64,000 nt of DNA from Saprospiraceae bacterium (GTDB lineage: Bacteria > Bacteroidota > Bacteroidia > Chitinophagales > Saprospiraceae). The DNA lies in contig JANQQI010000087.1 of assembly GCA_028285085.1 (NCBI GenBank), positions 124,001 through 188,000 on the forward strand, read 5' to 3'. How positions within the stretch are numbered: the stretch's first letter is position 1; every line of letters begins with the position of its first letter. Shown in pieces: positions 35,270-43,536 of this stretch. The position numbers and the translations under genes are program-made. Below the pieces are notes generated by a model. It had not been told where the DNA came from. It did not search any database and saw nothing but the letters and a program-made list of their open reading frames with translations.

Positions 35270-36733
35270 ATGAGCAATCGACAGTCTTTTGGCCTACTGT
35301 TATTCGGGCTTTTTTTATGTGTCCAACTTACCGGGCAATCCTATCAAGATAATCAACGCAAGCTAGATGCACACCACGGCGGCATTGGTTTGGAAATTTC
35401 TCGCCCGGTTTTCGGGGGCTATAGCGGAGCCGACAATCCCTGGTATGGGATTAATTTGGTGGTGGATGGTTTTGAATTCCGCTGGATGATGGGCCGAGTG
35501 GGGATTAATCCCTCGCGAGGTATTGATCCCAATAGCTTCGATAATATTGATCTGGAAAAGCCCGAAACCTTTGGCAGCACCCACATTGGTCGAGAATGGT
35601 CGATTGGAGGTCTTTTTCCATTGTCAAAACTGCGATTAGGGGGGCAAGCCACGGCTACCAAGGTGGCACGATTCCATCCGGTATTGGGATTCAATTTTGG
35701 TTCCTTCGCTTTTTGGGAAAAAGATTTTGACGATCGAGATCGAGACATCTACGCCTACATGGCGCTCCGACCGGGATTTCGATTGCGCTTACCTACCGTG
35801 ACGGTAGAACTCACACTTAATACAACGCTCGGATTCTATAGCGGAGATGTGAGTGATCCAATGCGCATGGTGAATTTCATGCCGAGCTTAATTTTCCGCC
35901 TGGATGCGATGAAGCAAAAACTCGATCCAAAAATGATCTACGTCAACGGTACCCAAGTCAGCATCCAAAACTACAGTAGTAAAAGTAGCTCTCGGACTTA
36001 CTACCGTGGTACCGGATCGTATCGAACGCGCGTCACGGAAACCACTACCGTCAGCTCCGGTACCGTCAAAGTGCAACCTACAAAAGTCGGCATACAGGAC
36101 ATCGGCCCCTTTTTCGGGATTGGTCCAAAAATATCGGTTAGTACAATTCGAAACGATCGCTTCAGTCCAGTCGGCATTCTCTACGGCGCAGAAATGACCT
36201 CAAAAGCAGGTTGGTTTTATTTAGGACTAAATATGGAAGGCGGGAGAATCGGACACGCCAGCGAGCTGCGTAAACCGGATTCAAAATCAAAGGCGATCAA
36301 TCCTCAGAAAACATTTGGTCGGGGAAGTTATCGGGCCTTTATGAGCTATTTTGATTTGGGAGGCGACATTAGCCCAGCCATACTGGCACTATTTGGTATG
36401 ATCCGAGAAGAATCGAGCGGGACCTCTTATTTTTCTCTGCTGGCCGGCTACTCGATCGGGATCTCCAATATGCGCAAGCAAAGCTTTGATGATCCCGAAG
36501 CGGCCAATGCGGCCTACGATCAACTAATTGATTTTAATCCCGAAGAAATTAAAGAGCATCGGCTTGATCCAAGAGCGGCCGGATTCGGTCGTCTTGCCGG
36601 ATGGTGGATTGGCATGGATGTCGGCGTACTCTCTTTCCGCTTCCGCAAATTGAATCACATCAAATCGCCATTTGCCAATAACACATTTATCAGTTTAAGT
36701 TATAAAATCCCCATGAACGGGAAGAAGAGATAA
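35270..36733 (+). CDS. Secreted or outer-membrane beta-barrel-like protein, unknown function
   Basis: A 487-residue protein with a signal peptide (LLLFGLFLCVQLTGQSYQ). It is rich in Gly and aromatic alternating strands (GGIGLEISRPVFGGYSGADN, PVLGFNFGSFAFWEKDFDD, IWGMDVGVLSFRFRKL-type ends, FISLSYKIPMNGKKR at the C-terminus), which suggests a beta-barrel. A low-complexity Ser/Thr/Tyr/Arg stretch (SSKSSSRTYYRGTGSYRTR) interrupts it near 243-275 and may be a surface loop. No enzymatic motif is visible and no family is recognised. It converges on pntB with an 8-base gap. Confidence 0.7.
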   Translation: MSNRQSFGLLLFGLFLCVQLTGQSYQDNQRKLDAHHGGIGLEISRPVFGGYSGADNPWYGINLVVDGFEFRWMMGRVGINPSRGIDPNSFDNIDLEKPETFGSTHIGREWSIGGLFPLSKLRLGGQATATKVARFHPVLGFNFGSFAFWEKDFDDRDRDIYAYMALRPGFRLRLPTVTVELTLNTTLGFYSGDVSDPMRMVNFMPSLIFRLDAMKQKLDPKMIYVNGTQVSIQNYSSKSSSRTYYRGTGSYRTRVTETTTVSSGTVKVQPTKVGIQDIGPFFGIGPKISVSTIRNDRFSPVGILYGAEMTSKAGWFYLGLNMEGGRIGHASELRKPDSKSKAINPQKTFGRGSYRAFMSYFDLGGDISPAILALFGMIREESSGTSYFSLLAGYSIGISNMRKQSFDDPEAANAAYDQLIDFNPEEIKEHRLDPRAAGFGRLAGWWIGMDVGVLSFRFRKLNHIKSPFANNTFISLSYKIPMNGKKR

Positions 36734-36741
36734 TCCCATCA

Positions 36742-38145
36742 TCAACCTGCTTTCACCCCTTGTACTAAAGCCTGGATGCTTGCCTTGGCATCACCAAACA
36801 ACATCCGGGTTTTGGGGTGGAAGAAGAGTTGATTCTGGATGCCGGCGTAGCCGGGGCTCATGCTTCGTTTTAGGACGATAATATTTTTAGCCTCCCATAC
36901 TTCGAGAACGGGCATACCATAAATTGGGCTGGCCGGTTCATCTAGGGCGGCTGGATTGACCACATCATTAGCCCCCACCACAATCACTACATCGGTACTG
37001 GAGAAAAGACCATTGGCGTCATCCAGATCGATCAATTTGGGATAAGGGACATCGGCTTCCGCCAAAAGGACATTCATGTGCCCGGGCATTCGCCCGGCAA
37101 CGGGATGAATTGCATATTTTACCTCCACGCCTTCTTCGCTGAGTAAGTCATCCAATTCTTTACACACTTTCTGTGCTTGAGCTACTGCTAGCCCATATCC
37201 TGGCACTACCACAACAGAGTCGGAATATTTTAACTGAATCGCAGCATCCGTACTTGTCACTTCTTTAGCCACTTGCTCACCATCAGCTCCTTTAGCCGCA
37301 GCGCCACCACCACCAAAGCCGCCGATAATGACATTGAGCAAGGATCGATTCATCGCCCGGCACATCAGCACCGTCAAAATGGTCCCAGAGGCACCAACCA
37401 AAATACCGCCAACCAACATGATTTGATTATTGTAAATCAGTCCAGCCGTTGCGGCCGAAAGCCCGGTAAAAGCATTCAGTAATGAAATGACTACTGGCAT
37501 ATCGGCCCCACCGATGGGAGCCACAAAGGAGAAACCATAGATCAAAGTCACGACCAGCAAGATCATCGCCCAGAGCATCCCTCCACTGGCACCTTGCCAG
37601 AAGACCCAGCCCAGGAGGCCTAAAATCACTACTAAAAACACAATGTTGATCATACTATGCCCAGGAAGCGTCACGTTTCGATCATTCACCTTGCCATCCA
37701 GCTTTAAATAAGCTAATAAGCTTCCCGTAAAAGCGACCGCACCAATCAACAAAGTAAATAACACCACGAGTAGCTGCCCCCCTCCCATACTAGCTTCACC
37801 AGTATAAAAATGAGACAACTCCACCGTGGCCAAGGCCACTGCGCAGGCTCCGCCAAAACCATTAAAAATCGATACTAATTGTGGCATAGCAGTCATCTGC
37901 ACCCGTGTGGCAAACAGCCATCCCAGGATACCGCCAACGGCCATCCCGCCGAGAATCCAGCCAAAATTATTTGGTGCGCCCTCGGTTGGATAAACCAAAG
38001 TGGCCAATATTGCGAGTCCCATACCAAATCCAGCAAGCAGATTCCCACGCCGCGCCGTATCCGGCGAGCTAAGCCGCCGCAGGCCAATCACGAAGGCCAG
38101 AGCCCCCACTAAATACGCTAGATTGAGTGTAAAAGTAGCACTCAT
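36742..38145 (-). CDS. pntB: NAD(P) transhydrogenase subunit beta
   Basis: A 467-residue membrane protein. Residues 1-265 contain eight or nine transmembrane helices (domain II, for example VFLVVILGLLGWVFWQG). Residues 290-465 are the NADP(H)-binding domain III, with VVVPGYGLAVAQAQ, GRMPGHMNVLLAEA, VVIVVGANDVVNPAA and SPIYGMPVLEVW. It forms the proton channel and NADP site of the transhydrogenase that couples hydride transfer from NADH to NADP+ to proton entry. It overlaps the preceding small subunit by 4 bases (ATGA type), a sign of translational coupling. NADPH supply may benefit fatty acid synthesis in general; a direct link to the pfa locus is not shown. Confidence 0.95.
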   Translation of the reverse strand: MSATFTLNLAYLVGALAFVIGLRRLSSPDTARRGNLLAGFGMGLAILATLVYPTEGAPNNFGWILGGMAVGGILGWLFATRVQMTAMPQLVSIFNGFGGACAVALATVELSHFYTGEASMGGGQLLVVLFTLLIGAVAFTGSLLAYLKLDGKVNDRNVTLPGHSMINIVFLVVILGLLGWVFWQGASGGMLWAMILLVVTLIYGFSFVAPIGGADMPVVISLLNAFTGLSAATAGLIYNNQIMLVGGILVGASGTILTVLMCRAMNRSLLNVIIGGFGGGGAAAKGADGEQVAKEVTSTDAAIQLKYSDSVVVVPGYGLAVAQAQKVCKELDDLLSEEGVEVKYAIHPVAGRMPGHMNVLLAEADVPYPKLIDLDDANGLFSSTDVVIVVGANDVVNPAALDEPASPIYGMPVLEVWEAKNIIVLKRSMSPGYAGIQNQLFFHPKTRMLFGDAKASIQALVQGVKAG

Positions 38146-38462
38146 GAGGATTTGGATTTTTTCTTTTTAAACATTTCCAACATTCTATCCGTCACCACGA
38201 AACCACCAACCACGTTGATCATTCCCAGGATAATGCCCAGAGTACCAATGCTCAAGGTAAAGTAGTCATCCGGTTGCGCTTGCCGAATAAGCAAAACCGC
38301 ACCAATGATCACCACTCCGCTAATTGCGTTTGCACCCGACATTAAAGGTGTATGTAGTACCGTTGGTACTTTTGAAATCACTTCAAAGCCCAGAATCACT
38401 GTAAACAGCAACAAATAAATCATCAGCAGATGCTGGTTAAAAAACTGCATAACCTCTTCCAT
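38142..38462 (-). CDS. pntA: NAD(P) transhydrogenase subunit alpha, membrane part (alpha-2)
   Basis: A 106-residue protein with three transmembrane helices (LLMIYLLLFTVILGFEVI, ISGVVIIGAVLLIRQ, IGTLGIILGMINVVGGFVVT) and the conserved VPTVLHTPLMSGANAISG. In E. coli this is the C-terminal part of PntA; in many bacteria it is a separate polypeptide, as here. It ends KKKKSKSS and overlaps pntB by 4 bases. The catalytic alpha subunit ends 4 bases upstream, so the three genes form one operon. Confidence 0.95.
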   Translation of the reverse strand: MEEVMQFFNQHLLMIYLLLFTVILGFEVISKVPTVLHTPLMSGANAISGVVIIGAVLLIRQAQPDDYFTLSIGTLGIILGMINVVGGFVVTDRMLEMFKKKKSKSS

Positions 38463-38466
38463 ACGC

Positions 38467-39555
38467 TTAGGGATTTGTAGATTCTGGTGAAGTAGTAATC
38501 AGCGCCGAGCGAACGATTTCGTTTTCCATATCAATAGTTAAATTGCCAGAATCATCGATCAGCAATTTGAGAAAGTTCACCGCATTATTGCTAAAAAGGG
38601 TGCTAGCATCTTGGGGCATGGATGCTGCCAAAGCTGAATCCCCAATAATCAAAACACCTTGATGCCATACCTGCTCCTTGTCCTTAGTCAGTTCACAATT
38701 ACCACCGGAGGAAGCGGCCAGATCCACCACTACCGAACCGGGTCGCATTTGCTCCACCGTAGCGCGAGGCAAAAGCAAAGGTGCTTTACGTCCCCGGACC
38801 TGCGCCGTCGTGATAATCACGTCGGCTTTGCCAGCTCGGGCCTGAACTTCAGCCTGTTGCCGCTTAATAAAATCTTCGCTTTGCTCTACGGCGTAGCCGC
38901 CAGCATCCGATTGGTCGACCGCGCCTTCCACTTCGATAAATTTTGCACCAAGGCTTTCCACTTCCTGCTTGGCCGCTTGGCGTACATCGAAAGCTTCAAC
39001 CACAGCGCCCAATCGTTTGGCGGTCGCAATAGCTTGCAAACCCGCAACGCCCGCACCGAGCACGACCACTTTAGCCGGGCGAATACTGCCCGCCGCGGTG
39101 ATCATCATTGGAAAATAACGCGGTAAGTAGCTAGCCGCAGTGAGTGCCGCTTTGTAGCCAGCAATAGAGGCCATCGAAGATAACACATCCATGGATTGAG
39201 CCAGTGTGGTTCGCGGAATCATATCGAGGCTAAAGGCTCGAACTTGATGCTGGTTGAGCGTATCAGCTATCTCGGGTTGGTTGAAAGGTTCGAACAAGGC
39301 AACGAGGACCGTATTAGGTCGTAACTGCGCCAGATCGGCCTCGGGAAGAGGTGCAATAGTAAGAATGAGATCAGCCTGGGTCAAGACTTCGGCCCGGCTG
39401 CTGATCGTGGTTTGATCACCGTAGGCAGTATCCGGGAAACCTGCAGCTTCTCCCGCTCCGCTTTCCAGCAGGAGTGGAAGATTCAGTTTTCCCAAAGCTG
39501 CCGGCACTAGTGCTACCCGCCGGTCTTGTGCTTCCCTCAACACACCTAACTTCAT
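38467..39555 (-). CDS. pntA: NAD(P) transhydrogenase subunit alpha, NAD-binding part (alpha-1)
   Basis: About 362 residues of the Ala-dehydrogenase/PNT family: N-terminal MKLGVLREAQDRRVALVP, then the central Rossmann domain with VVVLGAGVAGLQAIATAKRL and VVEAFDVRQAAKQEVESLG, and the RGRKAPLLLPRATVEQMRPG segment that follows it. It binds NADH and passes hydride to NADP+ on the beta subunit. I start at the ATG at 39555 because homologues begin KxGVxxE. The upstream ATG at 39591 would add 12 residues without conservation. It is the first gene of the three-gene pnt operon. Confidence 0.94.
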   Translation of the reverse strand: MKLGVLREAQDRRVALVPAALGKLNLPLLLESGAGEAAGFPDTAYGDQTTISSRAEVLTQADLILTIAPLPEADLAQLRPNTVLVALFEPFNQPEIADTLNQHQVRAFSLDMIPRTTLAQSMDVLSSMASIAGYKAALTAASYLPRYFPMMITAAGSIRPAKVVVLGAGVAGLQAIATAKRLGAVVEAFDVRQAAKQEVESLGAKFIEVEGAVDQSDAGGYAVEQSEDFIKRQQAEVQARAGKADVIITTAQVRGRKAPLLLPRATVEQMRPGSVVVDLAASSGGNCELTKDKEQVWHQGVLIIGDSALAASMPQDASTLFSNNAVNFLKLLIDDSGNLTIDMENEIVRSALITTSPESTNP

Positions 39556-39928
39556 ATGGACTTTCGTTTCATTTGCCACTAAAAATAGCAAAGTATTACA
39601 AAACCACGAATTATTTGTTTTTAATTTTTCACAACAACCAAACTTAATCTCTCCTATCGATCTATTCCAGGCTCTTTAGTGATTACTTTCGAATAAGAGA
39701 TTGCAGAAATGGGGAATTGATTTTTTATATTTTACAAATTGAGAAAATTGTAACTGAGTAAAATGTAGCATTATTAATACACCATTTCATCTTACGATAA
39801 CACAAAAGATGCTACTCAAAAATTTGAAATCACGATGGTAAGCACTTGCTAAAAACTAACATTAAACAAAATATTTACAAAAAGTACATTACATTTATTA
39901 TCATTGCTCCTAACGAAAACTTACATGT
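39556..39928. other. 373-base AT-rich divergent intergenic region
   Basis: The gap separates pntA (minus) from the EAD11-like gene (plus) and marks a sharp rise in AT content that lasts to about 44.5 kb. I see no gene, clear promoter or repeat. The composition change would fit the edge of an acquired island. Confidence 0.5.
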
Positions 39929-41092
39929 ATGTCCGCATCGAATCTACAGTTGGTAAAAGAATTGATCCAGCAAGGACAAACCCAAAAGGCGGTTGACATA
40001 CTCGTTGAAAACCAAAATAGTTTTCCAGCTCCTTTCCGAAAACAAATTTCACAGCTATCAAATCGGTTCTATACCCTGGAAAAGCAGCGACAGAGTCATA
40101 AAATCACCTTTGATGCTTATCAAACATATTCCGTCGATCTAATTGAGCATATTCTGGATACTGTAGAAATACTTGAAACGAAAGCCCCCCAAAAGGATAA
40201 AGATGTACCAATCCCTCAACAGCGCCAAAGGAAGCGTCTAAACTGGATGACAATAGTTTCTATTGTCATCATGCTTCTGTGCCTAACATGGCTTATAAAA
40301 ACGATCATTCTACCTTCTGAGGTAATCATACAACTTGACTTTTTTGAGGTCAAAAGTGACTCATCCCTTGCTTCCGACTCCCAACCTACTAAAGACGAAA
40401 AACCAAAATCCATTGACAATACAACTAAACCCAACAATCCCTCACAACTAAATCCTACGGAGACTACTTCCCTTCCTCCAAAACCAACCTCTATCTTCCC
40501 CAAGATGGTCTTTGTAAAAGGTGGTACTTATAACCGAGATGGTAAAATATTCGAGATAAAGGATTTTTACATTGCGGAGCATGAAACGACACGTGGGGAG
40601 TGGTATTCGATTATGCACTCTGGTGAAGAGCCACCAAGGAGTTTTCGACCTTCAATCCCAAAAACAGGTATCAGCTATAAAGACATATTGAAGTTTCTTG
40701 AATTACTAGAAAAGCGAGAAGGCAAAGCTTTCAGACTTCCCTCTGAAGTGGAATGGGAATTTGCCGCAAGAAGTGGTACCAAATCGATACCATACCCAGA
40801 TAAGCACACTTCCCTCAATGATTGTGCCTGGTCTAATGAGAATTCTAATGATTTAATGCCTGTATCACAAAAGCGTCCTAATTCATTAGGTATCTACGAT
40901 CTTCTTGGTAATGCCGCAGAAATTGTTGAAGATTGTTCACAACAAGTCCAAACTAGTAATTGTACGTACAAGATTGTAAAAGGCGGCTCCTGGCAGAATA
41001 TAAATAGCCACGTTAGTATTAATTCTCGAAGCCGCTACAACAAGAATGATCCCAGCAGCGCCTATGGCTTTAGAGTTGTCTATAGTTATTAG
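39929..41092 (+). CDS. EAD11-like adaptor, transmembrane helix, and FGE/SUMF1-like domain protein
   Basis: A 387-residue protein. Residues 1-85 form an EAD11-like helical module (LQLVKELIQQGQTQKAVDIL, SQLSNRFYTLEKQRQSHKIT, AYQTYSVDLIEHILD), related in pattern to the CHAT protein at 16501. One transmembrane helix at 106-128 and a Pro/Thr/Ser linker to 190 follow. Residues 192-386 are a formylglycine-generating-enzyme/SUMF1 fold (MVFVKGGTY, EHETTRGEWY, FRLPSEVEWEFAARSG, GIYDLLGNAAEIVEDC, IVKGGSW, AYGFRVV). The copper-binding Cys expected after GGSW is missing (GGSWQNINSH), so it is probably a binding module, not an active oxidase. The adaptor faces the cytoplasm and the SUMF1-like part the periplasm. 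The last codon overlaps the end of the opposing operon by 4 bases. Confidence 0.8.
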   Translation: MSASNLQLVKELIQQGQTQKAVDILVENQNSFPAPFRKQISQLSNRFYTLEKQRQSHKITFDAYQTYSVDLIEHILDTVEILETKAPQKDKDVPIPQQRQRKRLNWMTIVSIVIMLLCLTWLIKTIILPSEVIIQLDFFEVKSDSSLASDSQPTKDEKPKSIDNTTKPNNPSQLNPTETTSLPPKPTSIFPKMVFVKGGTYNRDGKIFEIKDFYIAEHETTRGEWYSIMHSGEEPPRSFRPSIPKTGISYKDILKFLELLEKREGKAFRLPSEVEWEFAARSGTKSIPYPDKHTSLNDCAWSNENSNDLMPVSQKRPNSLGIYDLLGNAAEIVEDCSQQVQTSNCTYKIVKGGSWQNINSHVSINSRSRYNKNDPSSAYGFRVVYSY

Positions 41093-42099
41093 TTATCTTC
41101 TGTAAAAAAGAACCACGATTCTTGAGGATATTGAGTTTGGAGATAATTGACAGAAACCTTTTCAATATTCTCCATTTGAAGCTTTCTAAGTTCTATTTCA
41201 TCGTCCCATTTTCGCCAAAACTTTTGGTATTCAGCCTTTTCATCTAATTCCACCTCTTCTTTTATTATCTCAATTTGTGTACTAATCTTTTCCTTGCAAT
41301 CATTCGTTGGTCCTATTATTTCTGCAAGAATTCTTAGTGCTTCTGCGTACTCTTGATTTGCAATCATAGCTTCCGCTTGTAACAATTTCTGATCACAAAT
41401 TTCTTTAATATAATCTCTATATATGGTAATTGTCATTCCTCGTACACTATCATAACACTCCGTTCCAGTAGGAATAGGAAGTAAGATTAACCATGCATCT
41501 TCATAATGATTCACACTCTTCATACGGCCAGCCTCTTCCATCAAAAATTGACAATTTTCATTATAATAGCTTAATACAGCATCTCGCGTTTCTTTAACAA
41601 ATTTTTCCCATCGCCGATCACCTACTCTAATTTGACGAATAAAATCTGTTAAAGCTTTTTTTGTATTCTCTCCACTTGCTACTATAGTCATACTCGTCTC
41701 AGAATAAATATTACCCTGCCTAACGTCCTTTACTAGTATACTAAATTCAACTTCCACTACTGTCACTTTTTTAAGACCAACATCTACTTCTTCTATTGAA
41801 TACACTTCTATTTGTGGTAGGCAGATAATTCCTTTTGTCAATAATGTAAAGTCAATAGAATCTTCGTGAACGATATTCGCCGCGCTTACATTTATTTTTG
41901 AACCATGTCGGTTGATTATCGAAATAATCCTTCGCTCAATTTTAGTCAAATGATGAGGTTCCAAAATGTGGTGAGGCTCTGAAACGTGTACCCCAATACT
42001 TAGCCATTTATTAGCATCAATATGCTGCGAAAAAGCATTGGTCAATACAAATAAAATTACAAAAAATGTACAGTAGTATTTATAGCTTAGTCGCTTCAT
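41089..42099 (-). CDS. Secreted protein, unknown function (last gene of CsgG-like operon)
   Basis: A 336-residue protein with a signal peptide (YYCTFFVILFVLTNAFSQ). Residues 28-160 are a mixed alpha/beta domain (TKIERRIISIINRHGSKINV, VVEVEFSILVKDVRQGNIYS, GENTKKALTDFIRQI). Residues 170-300 are helical and TPR-like (HYEDAWLILLPIPTGTECYD, LLQAEAMIANQEYAEALRIL). The first domain resembles periplasmic domains that pair with CsgG/LpoB-type lipoproteins, but I cannot name the family. It is translated 19 bases after the preceding gene. Its stop codon overlaps the end of the convergent EAD11-FGE gene. Confidence 0.7.
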   Translation of the reverse strand: MKRLSYKYYCTFFVILFVLTNAFSQHIDANKWLSIGVHVSEPHHILEPHHLTKIERRIISIINRHGSKINVSAANIVHEDSIDFTLLTKGIICLPQIEVYSIEEVDVGLKKVTVVEVEFSILVKDVRQGNIYSETSMTIVASGENTKKALTDFIRQIRVGDRRWEKFVKETRDAVLSYYNENCQFLMEEAGRMKSVNHYEDAWLILLPIPTGTECYDSVRGMTITIYRDYIKEICDQKLLQAEAMIANQEYAEALRILAEIIGPTNDCKEKISTQIEIIKEEVELDEKAEYQKFWRKWDDEIELRKLQMENIEKVSVNYLQTQYPQESWFFFTEDN

Positions 42100-42118
42100 T
42101 TTCGTTTTGTCTAGATAT

Positions 42119-43057
42119 TCATTCCATAATAACTAAAATAATACTATTCCCTCTGATGGTAGGCCTCACTTTAAACACCCCAGCTTTTTCCGATTCTTTT
42201 CCTAATCGCATAATTGCCTTTCTGGCTTCCCTTGAGAAAGCATTTGCATCATATCGGTCACCGTCTTTGTTTTTCAACGGAATTTCAATTAAATCAAATT
42301 CAAGAAGTGATGGAACTTGTGCAGCAACATGATACCCTCCATTCTCAATTAATCCTTCTGTATTCCAAGAGGTGCTTTTTTCTTTAACCCAATCAATAAT
42401 TTTATCCTGCAACAGATCATAATCATCTCCAATTTCAGAATGCAGATCATATTCACACTCTTGATGAACTTCTACACGAAGAGTTATAGGTCGGCCAGAT
42501 ATTCGTATTTTAGAAAATTTTTCTCCCATTAAAACCAAAAAATCATCTAGGGCTTGGTCTTTTTCCAGCGCTTTTTTAACTAACATTGCATAATCTTGTG
42601 TATCGACCATAGGAGAAGCCAATACACCTGAATTAGCCAAAGATTGTGAAGTGAATTTATCCTTAGCATCTAGTAGAATATTTAATTTATTCCCATATCG
42701 TTGTCCTTCGAGGATATTAATCTCAGCTTCAACGAAAATATCAGCAGGCGAGTTTTCTACTATTGTTTTGAAAACATCTCGCCAATTTTCACGTCCTAGC
42801 TGGTTATTAACATTTACATTGCTAAGTCGCTCCATAAAATCAATTGTCGTAAATCCTTTCAAATCAAACGCTCTCCTGATTTCATTAACCACTGCTCTGT
42901 AGTTAAAATCGGCATCAATCTTTTCCACAATATTCTCTTCCTGAGAGGTCCATGGAACTACCATAATAGTTGCGCGTTTTCCTTCACCATGTTGAGCAAG
43001 CAGCTGAGTACATATCAGTAAAAATGGGAGAACAGAAAATATTTTATTTAACTTCAT
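42119..43057 (-). CDS. Secreted protein, possibly DUF6175-like (third gene of CsgG-like operon)
   Basis: A 312-residue protein with a signal peptide (IFSVLPFLLICTQLLAQ). The mature part begins KRATIMVVPWTSQEENIVEK, then FNYRAVVNEIRRAFDLKGFT and TIDFMERLSNVNVNNQLGRE. It contains ADIFVEAEINILEGQRYGNK, and ends with RPTIRGNSIILVIME. The alternating pattern of a periplasmic alpha/beta fold that assesses or binds other subunits is like the TolB-N/CsgG group. The DUF6175 label is from memory and unverified. It sits 2 bases after the lipoprotein gene and 19 bases before the next, in a four-gene operon. Confidence 0.65.
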   Translation of the reverse strand: MKLNKIFSVLPFLLICTQLLAQHGEGKRATIMVVPWTSQEENIVEKIDADFNYRAVVNEIRRAFDLKGFTTIDFMERLSNVNVNNQLGRENWRDVFKTIVENSPADIFVEAEINILEGQRYGNKLNILLDAKDKFTSQSLANSGVLASPMVDTQDYAMLVKKALEKDQALDDFLVLMGEKFSKIRISGRPITLRVEVHQECEYDLHSEIGDDYDLLQDKIIDWVKEKSTSWNTEGLIENGGYHVAAQVPSLLEFDLIEIPLKNKDGDRYDANAFSREARKAIMRLGKESEKAGVFKVRPTIRGNSIILVIME

Positions 43058-43059
43058 GA

Positions 43060-43533
43060 CTATAATCCAAATTTTTGTGATGGAATTTCATTTTCAATTT
43101 CACGACGTAAACTTTCCAAATCAACTTTGATTGTAATTGATGCGAATTTCTGTTTGTTATAAGCATCCTCTTTTTGGGAAAGTTCTTTAATTTGTTCAGT
43201 GCTAATAATGAAATCACGATATTTTTCATCTCTAAAAAACAAGTCGAAATAAGCACTATACTTTTCTTGGGTTTGGTTCACATTTTTAATAAATGGTCGG
43301 CCAAGTCGTAGACCTGGTATGCCTTTAAACAGTAGCTTATTAAATAAACGCTTTTCAGCATCAATCTGAGCAGATCTCATTTTATCACCATACCCAAGCA
43401 CGATGAATGTTCCTGTATTGAAGTCACTAAGATCAGAAACATATTGTATTTCGGCAGATATCGTATCTGGCTTAGATACTGCACAGCTTCCGATTAATAG
43501 TAGGCAAATAAAATAGGACGCTATTTTCATCAT
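43060..43533 (-). CDS. Small lipoprotein (second gene of CsgG-like operon)
   Basis: A 157-residue lipoprotein: signal SYFICLLLIGSC with lipid-modified C17 (MMKIASYFICLLLIGSCAV). The mature part carries GTFIVLGYGDKMRSAQIDA, then EKRLFNKLLFKGIPGLRL and SITIKVDLESLRREIEN. The AEKRLFxKLLF type of segment with alternating charge recalls LPP20-like lipoproteins that accompany CsgG-like secretion or wall-associated assemblies, but I do not claim membership. It lies 3 bases after the CsgG-like gene. Two start Met codons are adjacent and the first is used here. Confidence 0.65.
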   Translation of the reverse strand: MMKIASYFICLLLIGSCAVSKPDTISAEIQYVSDLSDFNTGTFIVLGYGDKMRSAQIDAEKRLFNKLLFKGIPGLRLGRPFIKNVNQTQEKYSAYFDLFFRDEKYRDFIISTEQIKELSQKEDAYNKQKFASITIKVDLESLRREIENEIPSQKFGL

Positions 43534-43536
43534 TAC

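Noticed and set aside
40496-41089. Diversity-generating retroelement target (C-lectin/SUMF1 fold)
   Set aside because: No reverse transcriptase or template repeat was seen in the neighbourhood, and the C-terminus does not show the expected adenine-directed variable pattern.
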